NCBI GenBank assembly: GCA_044463125.1
Contig: JBIQMS010000014.1
Location: 21,328-85,327 of the forward strand
Direction of reading: 5' to 3'
DNA length: 64,000 nt
From: CAYMZZ01 sp044463125
GTDB taxonomy: Bacteria > Bacteroidota > Bacteroidia > Chitinophagales > Chitinophagaceae
Shown here: positions 7,143 to 15,194 of the stretch, in pieces
How positions within the stretch are numbered: the stretch's first letter is position 1
Layout: each line of letters opens with the position of its first letter
The notes under the pieces: generated by a model
What the model saw: the letters and a program-made list of their open reading frames with translations, nothing else
Database searches by the model: none
What the model was told of the DNA's origin: nothing
Translations under genes and position numbers: made by a program

Positions 7143-9521
7143 TTAGAATCCTTTCTTCTCCTTCGCCTTTTGCATCGGGTTGATGCCGGGAGGTTGTGTG
7201 AGATTTTGTTTTTGCTTGAAGAGCTGGAAGCGGCTGGGCGCTGCAATTTCATTCCAGCTATTGTTGCTTTCGTCGATATCAGCGGTTTCGCGATAGGGAT
7301 CCAGCTTAATGGAGGCCACTTCCTTGTCCTTCATAAAGGATTTTGTCACCTTATTCTCATTATGACGCCAGATCTGTACGGGAATTCTTTCAATTTCCTT
7401 TGTACCGTCTTTGTAAGTCCACTCAATGATGATGGGCATTACCAGGCCGCCTTTATTGCTGAAGGTAAGTTCGTAGAAATGCTTGTCGCCATATTTCTTC
7501 TGGCCTTCTTCATCAAGCGCTTCCACATTCGATACAAACTTAACGGGGTAGGAGGTACTGTCGTAAGGCTCCAGCCCGCGGTCGTAACGCCAGTAGAAAT
7601 CGCGCAAAGTGGTATCGCGGTCGGTTTCGAAAACGATGTTCTTGTCTTCGCGGTTGCGGCGCTTCGACAAATCATCGAAATCATTCACCATGGGTTTGGG
7701 CAGTTTGCGCATCACTGTGGTGTCGGTAAACTGTGGTTTTGCGGTAACGTCGGGTTTGGCGTATTTCACGGTGTCGAGCGCGATATCAACAGGGTCGGTG
7801 CCATAGAACCAGCCTCTCCAGAACCAGTCGAGGTCTTCGCCGGTTGCATCCTCAAGGGTGCGGAAGAAGTCGGCCGGGGCGGGCGATTTAAAAGCCCAGC
7901 GCCTGGCGTACTCTTTAAAGGCGTAGTCAAATAGCTCACGGCCCACGATGGTTTCCCGCAGAATATTCAGTGCGGTAGCCGGCTTATCGTAAGCATTGGG
8001 ACCAAAGCGCACGATATTTTCGGAATTGGTCATCACCGGCTCCAGTTGATCCTTGGGTAATTTCATATAGTTCACGATGGTCCAGGGCGCTCCTTCGGTA
8101 CTGGGGAAGGTATTATCCCACAATTCCTGGGTCAGGTATTGCAGATAAGAGTTGAGGCCCTCATCCATCCAGGTCCACTGGCGCTCATCGCTGTTCACGA
8201 TCATGGGGAAGAAGTTGTGGCCTACCTCATGAATAATTACAAAGATGGCCGCATTGCGCGAGCTCTCGGTATAGGAACCATCTTTTTGCGCACGGCCGGG
8301 GTTGAAGCAGATCATTGGGTACTCCATACCCTGGTTGCCTTCCACGGATTGCGCGGTGGGGTAGGGATAGGGGATAGAGAAATCAGAATAGGTCTTAATG
8401 GTATGCGCCACGGCCTTGGTGGAATAGCGATTGTAGATGGGGAATGCTTCTTCACCATAGAAGCTCATGCACATTACTTTCTTGCCTTCCACAAAAGTGG
8501 GCATGGCATCCCATACAAAGCGGCGGCTACTGGTCCAGGCAAAGTCGCGCACATTATCGGCCTTGTAGATCCAGGTTTTCTTTGCTGTGGATTTTTTCTT
8601 TGAAGCAGCTTTTGCTTCGTCAAGAGTTACAATCTCCACCGGTTCCTTCGCACTCTGTGCCTTTGCCCAGCGGGCTTTTTGGGTAGCATTCATTACGGTC
8701 GCGTAGTTGAGACATTCGCCGGTAGAGCCTACGATATGATCCGCGGGAACGGTCATCTGCACTTTGAAATTCCCAAAGCTGAGTGCGAATTCACCACGGC
8801 CTGTGAACTGGTGATTTTGCCAGCCCTGGTCGTCGGTATACTTACAGAGCCGGGGATACCATTGGGTAACCGTGTAGGCATTGTTGCCATCGTCGAATGA
8901 TTCATAGCCGCCACGTGCGCCACCAAAACGAACAAAATCGCCCCGGTTGGCCAGCTTATAATTCCAGTCAATCTTGAATACAAATTTCTGACCGGGCTTC
9001 AAAGGCGTGGGCAGTTCCACCCGCATCATGGTTTTGTTCAACACATGCTTCAGCGCCTTTCCGTTCATATCTACCAGCTTGGTAATCTTGAAACCATAGC
9101 CATTATCGCTGCGGCTTTCCTCCATGGCATTCAGCATATTGTCGGTAGCCTGGCGGGGCAGGGTGCTGCTGCTCTCGTAGCCCGCATTGTTCACGGTGCT
9201 GTGCTGGTTCTCGTCAAGCTGCAGCCAGAGATAGGTCAGCACATCGGGTGAATTGTTGTGGTAGGTGATGGTTTCACTACCGGTAAGTTTGTTGTTGGGT
9301 TCGTCCAACTCGCATTTGATGTCGTAATCGACACGCTGCTGCCAGTATTTGGGACCAGGCGCTCCGCTGGCCGTCCGGTATTCGTTGGGCGTGGGCAGGA
9401 TGGTTCCCAGTTGTTCGAATTTGTTCCCGTGATTGCTGCCGGGATTATTCTGAATGTTCTGCGACCACAGCGCCAGCATTGGTCCGGTAAGCAGGAGCAA
9501 TAAAATAGCTAGCTTTTTCAT
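7143..9521 (-). CDS. Secreted M1-family zinc metallopeptidase
   Basis: A 792-residue exported peptidase with signal peptide MKKLAILLLLLTGPMLALWSQ. The gluzincin site HEVGHNFF (His431, His435) with WMDEG (Glu454), 19 residues after the second histidine, is intact, and GMEYP (398-402) replaces the usual GAMEN. N-terminal beta-sandwich motifs (SETITYHNNS, LTYLWLQLDEN) fit M1 aminopeptidases. It is longer than the catalytic core needs, with a C-terminal beta-rich extension. The gene follows hupE by 23 bp on the same strand. It probably trims peptides in the periplasm, using them as carbon or nitrogen source. Confidence 0.92.
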   Translation of the reverse strand: MKKLAILLLLLTGPMLALWSQNIQNNPGSNHGNKFEQLGTILPTPNEYRTASGAPGPKYWQQRVDYDIKCELDEPNNKLTGSETITYHNNSPDVLTYLWLQLDENQHSTVNNAGYESSSTLPRQATDNMLNAMEESRSDNGYGFKITKLVDMNGKALKHVLNKTMMRVELPTPLKPGQKFVFKIDWNYKLANRGDFVRFGGARGGYESFDDGNNAYTVTQWYPRLCKYTDDQGWQNHQFTGRGEFALSFGNFKVQMTVPADHIVGSTGECLNYATVMNATQKARWAKAQSAKEPVEIVTLDEAKAASKKKSTAKKTWIYKADNVRDFAWTSSRRFVWDAMPTFVEGKKVMCMSFYGEEAFPIYNRYSTKAVAHTIKTYSDFSIPYPYPTAQSVEGNQGMEYPMICFNPGRAQKDGSYTESSRNAAIFVIIHEVGHNFFPMIVNSDERQWTWMDEGLNSYLQYLTQELWDNTFPSTEGAPWTIVNYMKLPKDQLEPVMTNSENIVRFGPNAYDKPATALNILRETIVGRELFDYAFKEYARRWAFKSPAPADFFRTLEDATGEDLDWFWRGWFYGTDPVDIALDTVKYAKPDVTAKPQFTDTTVMRKLPKPMVNDFDDLSKRRNREDKNIVFETDRDTTLRDFYWRYDRGLEPYDSTSYPVKFVSNVEALDEEGQKKYGDKHFYELTFSNKGGLVMPIIIEWTYKDGTKEIERIPVQIWRHNENKVTKSFMKDKEVASIKLDPYRETADIDESNNSWNEIAAPSRFQLFKQKQNLTQPPGINPMQKAKEKKGF

Positions 9522-9544
9522 GATGATTGTTTTATGAGTGAGTG

Positions 9545-10123
9545 TTACCAGGGAATTCTTTCCAGGGCAATTTTAAGTGAAATACCAAATACGGCGGCGG
9601 AGAGGAAAATGACCCACTCACGCCTGTTGACACGGAAAACGGAAATGATCAACTGCGCCAGCAAGAGCAGCGCCACTACCACCACAATCTGCCCAACTTC
9701 GAGGCCCACATTGAAACCAAACAGGCCCCAGGCCAGGTTTTGGTCGGGCGCCAGCATCATTCGGATGGAATTGGCAAAACCCATTCCATGAATCAGGCCA
9801 AAGAAAAGCGCCAGGAAATAGTTGATGCGAACAGAACGTGGTGTAAATTTTTTCTGTCCCAGGTTCGACAGGGCTGTAATTACAATGGTGACGGGAATCA
9901 GAAATTCGACCCAATTGCTTGGAAAACGAACCAGGTCCAGCACACTCAGGGCCAGGGTCAGGGAATGCCCAATGGTGAAGGCCGTTACCAGAATCAAAAC
10001 CTGCTTCCAGTCGCGCAGGAGGTAGATAGCCGCCAGGGCTGCAATAAACAATTGATGATCGAGCGCATCGCTACTAATAATATGTGCCCAGCCTTCGCGG
10101 AAATAAAAGCCAAAATCTCCCAT
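9545..10123 (-). CDS. HupE/UreJ family membrane protein
   Basis: A 192-residue polytopic protein starting MGDFGFYFREGWAHIISSD. A TTG 30 bp upstream is open, but the ATG at 10123 fits family starts. About six transmembrane segments are visible, with the signature GWAHI, DALDHQLF, TIGHSLTLAL and FFGLIHGMGFA. The histidines in these motifs are the metal-binding candidates of HupE/UreJ nickel- or cobalt-related permeases. No hydrogenase or urease genes are near. Bacteroidota carry this variant beside DUF6702 and an M1 peptidase, as here, so a role in metal supply to the metallopeptidase is a plausible inference. Confidence 0.82.
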   Translation of the reverse strand: MGDFGFYFREGWAHIISSDALDHQLFIAALAAIYLLRDWKQVLILVTAFTIGHSLTLALSVLDLVRFPSNWVEFLIPVTIVITALSNLGQKKFTPRSVRINYFLALFFGLIHGMGFANSIRMMLAPDQNLAWGLFGFNVGLEVGQIVVVVALLLLAQLIISVFRVNRREWVIFLSAAVFGISLKIALERIPW

Positions 10124-10221
10124 GATGGAACTGCGGTTTTCAGGAATTGCCAACTAAATGAACGAATTTGCCGTCTCCTTTGCAGGCTGTTAAAATAAGG
10201 CAGAGTTTCGTAACCATAAAA

Positions 10222-10229
10222 TAATTTTG
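10222..10229 (+). promoter_or_regulatory. -7 box abutting the DUF6702 start codon
   Basis: TAATTTTG matches TAnnTTTG and ends four bases before the ATG at 10234. Transcription would begin at or inside the start codon, so the mRNA is predicted to be leaderless or nearly so. Confidence 0.5.
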
Positions 10230-10233
10230 GTCA

Positions 10234-10746
10234 ATGGTCGCTGTGTTCAATAAATGGTTTTTAGCCTTCCTCATGCTGGCCCCTGTCGGCCTACCCGAGA
10301 CTCCCGCGCATCCCCTGCATTTGGGAGTGGTGGAACTGGCACACAATGCGGAAGAGAAATCGCTGGAGATCACCGTGAAGCTGTTTACCGATGATTTTGA
10401 GCACGTATTACAAAAAGCCCTCAATGTGGACGTTGACCTGATTAATCCTGTTGACCGCGAAGCCGCACGAAAAGCTGTGGAAGCCTATGTAAAAAAACAC
10501 CTGCAGGTAGTGGTAAACGGGAAAGCAGCGGCCATGGAATGCATCGGTTTTGAAAGAGACTTTGAAGCCACTTATAGCTATTTCCAGGCCAATGGTATCA
10601 CCGAAGCCCAAAAGTGGGAAATCCAAAACACCCTGATGTACGATCTATTCGACGATCAGAGCAATATTATTCATGTAATGGTGAATGGGAAGAGGAAGAG
10701 TAGTAAGTTGAAGTATCCGGAGAAGAAAGGCTTTTTTGAGTTTTAA
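10234..10746 (+). CDS. DUF6702 family exported protein
   Basis: A 170-residue protein with a hydrophobic N-terminus (WFLAFLMLAPVGLPETPA) that may be a signal peptide. The body begins HPLHLGVVELAHN and continues LEITVKLFTDDFEHVLQ, a pattern I associate with DUF6702, found in Bacteroidota next to HupE/UreJ-like proteins and M1 peptidases. It is divergent from hupE with 110 bp between. No catalytic motif is seen. The stop TAA lies in the first unit of an AAGTTTT heptamer array (FFEF then TAAGTTTTA). Function unknown; a link with the neighbouring membrane protein and peptidase is inferred from context only. Confidence 0.8.
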   Translation: MVAVFNKWFLAFLMLAPVGLPETPAHPLHLGVVELAHNAEEKSLEITVKLFTDDFEHVLQKALNVDVDLINPVDREAARKAVEAYVKKHLQVVVNGKAAAMECIGFERDFEATYSYFQANGITEAQKWEIQNTLMYDLFDDQSNIIHVMVNGKRKSSKLKYPEKKGFFEF

Positions 10747-10791
10747 GTTTTATGTAGTAAGTTTTAAGTAGTGAGTATTGAGTAGTAACGA
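10745..10791 (+). repeat. AAGTTTT/AGTAGTG heptamer array
   Basis: 7-bp units AAGTTTT, AGTAGTG, AGTATTG, AGTAGTA run from the DUF6702 stop. They form the left shell around the phased element at 10814-10938. Confidence 0.8.
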
Positions 10792-10813
10792 GAGTATAAA
10801 ATGAGAGTTTAAA

Positions 10814-10938
10814 TCTGCGTTCATCTGCGGCCCAAATCTGCGCTCATCTGCGGGAAATGCTTCAGCACTTCAAATAGCTTCAAAGTTCAGGAGAGTTTCC
10901 CGCAGATTTTCGCAGATTGTTACGCAGATTTTCGCAGA
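10814..10938. repeat. TCTGCG phased palindromic element, copy 2
   Basis: TCTGCG at 10814, 10824, 10837, 10847 (spacing 10-13-10) and CGCAGA at 10901, 10911, 10923, 10933 (10-12-10) flank a 48-bp core in forward orientation, starting GGGAAATGCTTCAGCACTT. Confidence 0.93.
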
Positions 10939-10951
10939 TTCTATCTTTAAA

Positions 10952-11013
10952 CCACTTAGAACTTACCACTTACAACTTAAAACTTAAGACTTACAACTTC
11001 CTACTTACAACTT
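10952..11013 (-). repeat. ACTTACA heptamer array
   Basis: Nine degenerate 7-mers (ACTTAGA, ACTTACC, ACTTACA, ACTTAAA) form the right shell. They run into the CNNM gene and provide its stop codon at 11005-11007. Confidence 0.88.
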
Positions 11014-12282
11014 CACCCCCTCCGCTTTCACCAGCACCTTATCAATCCTGTGCCCGTCCATATCAATAATCTCTATATGAAAGCCCTTCCATTCCAGTTT
11101 GTCGCCGGTATGGGGGATCCTTTCCAGCTGGTGCAGGATGAATCCGGCCAGGGTATCAAATTCCTGTTCGCCTTCATTCATCCATTCCGTTTGGTCGAAA
11201 TGACTAAGGAAATCGTAAAAGGGAATCTGCGCATCAATCAGGAAGCTGCCATCATCGCGCAGTTTTATTTCGTATTCGGGCACATCGGGTTGGGGCATAT
11301 CGCCAATGATCGCCTCCAAAATATCGTTCAGGGTGATCATACCGAGGATGGATCCGTATTCGTCTACAATAAAGCAGCTATGTAGTTGCGATTCCTTGAA
11401 TTTCTCCAATACCTGGTAGGCGGTGTTGTTTTCCGGAACAAATAGCGCGGGCTTCATCAGGTCTTTGAAGGCGATATTATCGGGAGAAATATAGAGGTCC
11501 TTGATGGCCACCACGCCTTTAATATCGTCGATACTATTGTCGCAGATAGGGTAGAGGGAGTGCGGTTCTTTCATGATCTTTTCCTTGATCATTTCTTCCG
11601 TATCGTTGAGGTTGAACCACACAATATCGCTGCGGTGCGTCATCAGCGAAGTGATATTCCGATCGCTCAGGTGAAAAACCCTTTCAATGATTTCCTGCTC
11701 CGTTTCCTCAATGGTTCCCTGCTCCGTGCCTTCGCTGATGATGGCTTTGATCTCATCTTCCGTCACCATATTGGCGCTGGGCTTCAATCCAAGCAAACGC
11801 ACCACCACATTACTACTCTTGCTCAACAACCAGATAAAGGGATGCGTGATCAGTCCCAATATTTTCATGGGTCTTGCCACTCCTTTCGCGATTCCCTCAG
11901 GATGGGCCAGGCCCAGGCGTTTGGGTACCAGTTCCCCAAAAATGATGGTGAAATAGGTAACCACGATTACCACGATAGCGGTGGCCAGTCCATAGCTATA
12001 GGGTTGCAGGGCAGGCCAGCGTTGCAGGAAGGCGGCAAAATCATCGGTGATCTGCTCGCCTGAGTAAATACCTGTCATGATGCCCACCACTGTGATGCCC
12101 ATCTGAACAGTAGAAAGAAAATTTTCGGGTTTATTGGCGAGGTTCAGCGCTTCGCGGGCTTCCTTATCGCCCTTGTTGGCCTGTGATTCCAGTCTCGCCT
12201 TCCGGGCCGATACCAGCGCGATTTCCGCCATGGAGAAAAGCCCGTTTAGCAGGATGAGTCCTGCCAATATGAATATTTCCAT
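11005..12282 (-). CDS. CNNM/CorC-type (HlyC family) transporter with CBS pair
   Basis: A 425-residue membrane protein starting MEIFILAGLILLNGLFSMAE. The DUF21/CNNM membrane domain covers residues 1-180 with NGLFSMAEIALVSARK and YFTIIFGELVPKRLGL. Two CBS domains follow (SLMTHRSDIVWF and DLMKPALFVPEN), then the CorC_HlyC domain (EYEIKLRDDGSFLIDAQIP). Members are implicated in Mg2+ or Co2+ efflux. The frame is open upstream through the PAP2 gene, but the ATG at 12282 overlaps the PAP2 stop by one base (TAATG), so translation is probably coupled. The last residues KL and the stop come from the ACTTACA array. Confidence 0.93.
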   Translation of the reverse strand: MEIFILAGLILLNGLFSMAEIALVSARKARLESQANKGDKEAREALNLANKPENFLSTVQMGITVVGIMTGIYSGEQITDDFAAFLQRWPALQPYSYGLATAIVVIVVTYFTIIFGELVPKRLGLAHPEGIAKGVARPMKILGLITHPFIWLLSKSSNVVVRLLGLKPSANMVTEDEIKAIISEGTEQGTIEETEQEIIERVFHLSDRNITSLMTHRSDIVWFNLNDTEEMIKEKIMKEPHSLYPICDNSIDDIKGVVAIKDLYISPDNIAFKDLMKPALFVPENNTAYQVLEKFKESQLHSCFIVDEYGSILGMITLNDILEAIIGDMPQPDVPEYEIKLRDDGSFLIDAQIPFYDFLSHFDQTEWMNEGEQEFDTLAGFILHQLERIPHTGDKLEWKGFHIEIIDMDGHRIDKVLVKAEGVKL

Positions 12283-12896
12283 TAAGAAGTGACCGTTGAT
12301 TGTGGTTCGAAGATAACAAATCCATAGCGCTTGATATACAATTGCCCGGTCAAAGTTCCCAGCAGAATGCCAATCAGGGAACCCACCAATACGTCGAAGG
12401 GATAGTGAACACCCACATAAATCTGGGCATAGCCGATCATTCCCGCCCAAACCAGTCCCAGTGCAGCCCAATTACCGAGCCATTTACGGGTTGTGATGAA
12501 GAAAAAAGTGGCCATGCCCATATGGTTGGCGGCGTGGTTGCTGGTGAAACTGTGCCCGGTAGAACAGCGGTCCACCAACAGGCGCACATACATGCCGAAA
12601 TCTGGATCACCACAGGGCCGTATTCTTTCGAAATTGTGCTTGAACAGGTAGGTGCCGGTCATGTCGGTAAGCGCCACAGTGGCGAGCATAAAGAGTACCC
12701 ACCAGCCACCCTTCGACCGGAAATTAATCAGCGCGAAAGCGATCAGGAAAATATAGAGCGGAGCCCAGTTCAGCGAGGTACGCATGAAGGGCAATAGTTG
12801 ATCGAAAAAGCCATTGGTGAACTGGCCGTTTATTTTGGTAAACAGCCACTGATCACACTGCACCAGCCAGTTCGGAAAATCAATCTGCAAAAACAT
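12282..12896 (-). CDS. PAP2-family membrane phosphatase
   Basis: A 204-residue polytopic phosphatase of the acid-phosphatase/lipid-phosphate class. Conserved motifs are KHNFERIRP (K-x6-RP), CSTGHSFTSNHA (phosphatase motif 2, with Thr in place of the usual Ser of PSGH) and YVGVHYPFDVLVG (motif 3, His and Asp). Five or six membrane segments surround them. The likely substrate is undecaprenyl diphosphate or a phosphatidic-acid-like lipid. It is the first gene of a two-gene operon with the CNNM transporter. A -7 box TAACTTTG ends four bases before the ATG. Confidence 0.9.
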   Translation of the reverse strand: MFLQIDFPNWLVQCDQWLFTKINGQFTNGFFDQLLPFMRTSLNWAPLYIFLIAFALINFRSKGGWWVLFMLATVALTDMTGTYLFKHNFERIRPCGDPDFGMYVRLLVDRCSTGHSFTSNHAANHMGMATFFFITTRKWLGNWAALGLVWAGMIGYAQIYVGVHYPFDVLVGSLIGILLGTLTGQLYIKRYGFVIFEPQSTVTS

Positions 12897-12900
12897 CCGG

Positions 12901-12908
12901 CAAAGTTA
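12901..12908 (-). promoter_or_regulatory. -7 box abutting the PAP2 start codon
   Basis: Reading the minus strand: TAACTTTG, then CCGG, then ATG. The transcript start would fall on the start codon, so the mRNA is predicted to be leaderless. Confidence 0.5.
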
Positions 12909-13020
12909 GGAAATTGCCAGTGGGCATTTGTGAGGTCTGATTTTTTTGGCCATATTTTAATTCCCTGGCTTTGCGGGCATTGGGTAGGCTGAATGTCCTG
13001 ATTTTTCAATTCCTTTGCGC

Positions 13021-14994
13021 ATGCTTCGTCGCTACAAGATCCCGAAGACCATACTCTGGGTGATCAACCTTTTCCTGCTGTTCCTGCTGCTTTTTACTCT
13101 GTTCAGGCTGGCGACCTTTTTTGCTTTTCGCCCGGCTGATCTGGGGTTTATGGACACCCTCGCTTCCTTTTCCCTGGGGCTACAGTACGATCTCCGGTGG
13201 ATTTCGCTATTGTTGCTGCCAATAATAGTGGCCAGCCTTTCCATGCGGCTTTCGCCGTTTTATTCGGCGCGAAATAAGAAATGGTGGACCTGGTACCTGG
13301 TGCTGGTGACCTTTATCGTATTTTTCTTTTTTGCGGCGGATTTTGGCAGCTTTTCCTATAACCAGACACGGCTCGATGCAGGCGCCATGAATTTTGTGGA
13401 AGACCCCGGCATTTCGCTGGAGATGATGTGGCAAACCTATCCCATGATCTGGATGCTGCTGGGACTAATGGTTACGGTGATTATTTTCCGCTGGATGTAT
13501 CGCAAAAGCCATTGGCGGGTGATTAGTCAGACGGATGGCCTGAAGATTCCCTACCGGCGAAAATATTTTGTGATCGCTGCCTTGTTGCTGGCGGCATTGG
13601 TGCATGGAAAGCTTTCGCTACAGCCATTGACCTGGAAGGAATGCTTTGTATTTCGCGATAATTTCAAATCTTATCTCGCACTCAATCCCCTGCAGAATTT
13701 TTTCTCCACGCTCCGCTTGCGCAAACCCGAGTTCAACGAGAATAAGGCACGGGAAGTATTCCCCATAATGGCGCGTTGGATGCCCTTGCCTGAACCGGAA
13801 AGATTTGGCTATGAGAGGCTGGTGACTCCCTATGGAAGCGCCATCGAAAGCCGCCCCAATATTGTGCTGGTGATGTGCGAGTCTTTCAGCATGTATAAAA
13901 GCAGCATGAGTGGCAACCCGCTTAATACCACGCCCTATTTTGATTCCATCAGCCGTAAAGGAATTTTTTTTGAAAAATGTTTCACTCCGCATTTCAGTAC
14001 CGCACGGGGTTTGTTTGCGCTGATAACAGGCATCCCAGATGCGCAGCTCTTCAAATTCTCCACCCGTAATCCGCTGGCCATCCGGCAAAAGACGATCATA
14101 GACAATTTCCCGGATTACAGCAAGCATTATTTCCTCGGTGGCGATCCTGATTTTAATAATTTCAAAGGGTTGCTCGAGAATATCGATGGGCTGCAAATGC
14201 ATACGGGCTTAGAATTTAGCGCGCCGAAGGTGAATGTATGGGGTATCAGCGATAAGGATCTTTTTCTGGAAGCGAATAAGGTTTTTCGACGGGAAGACAG
14301 TTCCTTTTTTGCCATCATCCAAACCTCCTTTAATCACCGGCCCTTTATGATTCCGGAAGGTGATTCAGACTTTGAAAGGAAATACCCGGATCGCGATACC
14401 CTCCTGCGCTATGGTTTTGAATCGGTGGAAGAGTATAACAGTTTTCGGTATTCCGACTATTGCTTCCGGAATTTCCTGGAGGCGGCGCAAAAGGAAGCCT
14501 ATTTTCATAATACCATTTTCGTGTTTGTAGGCGACCATGGTGTGGCGGGCAATGCCGCTGCTATGTATCCGCCAGCCTGGACGGAGCAGCGCCTGACGGA
14601 TGAGCATGTGCCCCTCTTATTTTATGCACCCTATTTGCTGGCTCCGCAGCGGAGGCCGGAAGTGGTTTCGCAGATCGACGTATTGCCTACCATTGCTGGC
14701 ATGCTGCACCAGCCCTATATCAACAGCACTCTGGGGCGCGACCTGCTGCATCCCGACAAACAAAATCATTATGCATTTATTACCAATACGGCCGGGCGAA
14801 TCGGTATTGTGACCAATCAGTATTATTTCAATACCCATCTCAATTTTCCCGACGACCAGTTGGTGCCGATTACCGAACTTGCACCCGGGCACAGCCCACA
14901 GCAGCAGGATTCCATACGGCGCGAGTTGGCGGAGTTTACGCATGCGTTTTTTGAAACAGCACGTTATTTGCTGATGAATAACAGACCGGAGTGA
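13021..14994 (+). CDS. LTA synthase-like phosphotransferase (sulfatase fold)
   Basis: A 657-residue inner-membrane enzyme. Five N-terminal transmembrane segments (about residues 10-200) precede a periplasmic alkaline-phosphatase/sulfatase domain. NIVLVMCESFS holds the metal-binding Glu, HFSTARGLFALITG the probable catalytic Thr, and FVFVGDHGVAGN the metal-binding Asp/His pair. In Firmicutes these enzymes polymerise glycerol phosphate; in Gram-negatives relatives add phosphoglycerol or phosphoethanolamine to glycans or lipids. The ATG at 13021 is preceded at three bases by TTTG of a possible -7 box, like the divergent PAP2 gene. The stop TGA sits at the edge of an ACGT heptamer array. Confidence 0.88.
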   Translation: MLRRYKIPKTILWVINLFLLFLLLFTLFRLATFFAFRPADLGFMDTLASFSLGLQYDLRWISLLLLPIIVASLSMRLSPFYSARNKKWWTWYLVLVTFIVFFFFAADFGSFSYNQTRLDAGAMNFVEDPGISLEMMWQTYPMIWMLLGLMVTVIIFRWMYRKSHWRVISQTDGLKIPYRRKYFVIAALLLAALVHGKLSLQPLTWKECFVFRDNFKSYLALNPLQNFFSTLRLRKPEFNENKAREVFPIMARWMPLPEPERFGYERLVTPYGSAIESRPNIVLVMCESFSMYKSSMSGNPLNTTPYFDSISRKGIFFEKCFTPHFSTARGLFALITGIPDAQLFKFSTRNPLAIRQKTIIDNFPDYSKHYFLGGDPDFNNFKGLLENIDGLQMHTGLEFSAPKVNVWGISDKDLFLEANKVFRREDSSFFAIIQTSFNHRPFMIPEGDSDFERKYPDRDTLLRYGFESVEEYNSFRYSDYCFRNFLEAAQKEAYFHNTIFVFVGDHGVAGNAAAMYPPAWTEQRLTDEHVPLLFYAPYLLAPQRRPEVVSQIDVLPTIAGMLHQPYINSTLGRDLLHPDKQNHYAFITNTAGRIGIVTNQYYFNTHLNFPDDQLVPITELAPGHSPQQQDSIRRELAEFTHAFFETARYLLMNNRPE

Positions 14995-15068
14995 CGTAAT
15001 ACGTAATACGTTTTACGTTATACGTTATACGTTTGGTTTAAGGTTTAGGGTTTAGGGTTTAAAGTTTA
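14994..15068 (+). repeat. Composite heptamer array: ACGTnnT then GTTTAGG
   Basis: ACGTAAT, ACGTTTT, ACGTTAT units are followed by GTTTAAG/GTTTAGG units. It starts at the stop codon of the upstream gene. Confidence 0.9.
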
Positions 15069-15138
15069 TGGGATATACTTGATCAATTTTCTTAATTCCA
15101 AACATCAACCCGTCAACTGTAAACATTAAACTCTCCTC

Positions 15139-15181
15139 AAATAAACAAATAAACAAATCAACAAATCAACAAATAAACAAA
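15139..15181 (+). repeat. Octamer array AAATAAAC/AAATCAAC
   Basis: Five 8-bp units in the leader of sdaA, replacing the inverted heptamers seen at other sites. Confidence 0.85.
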
Positions 15182-15194
15182 TTCTCTCTCCCCC

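Noticed and set aside
9545..10153. HupE starting at TTG 10153
   Set aside because: The ATG at 10123 starts a standard N-terminus, and the TTG has no support.
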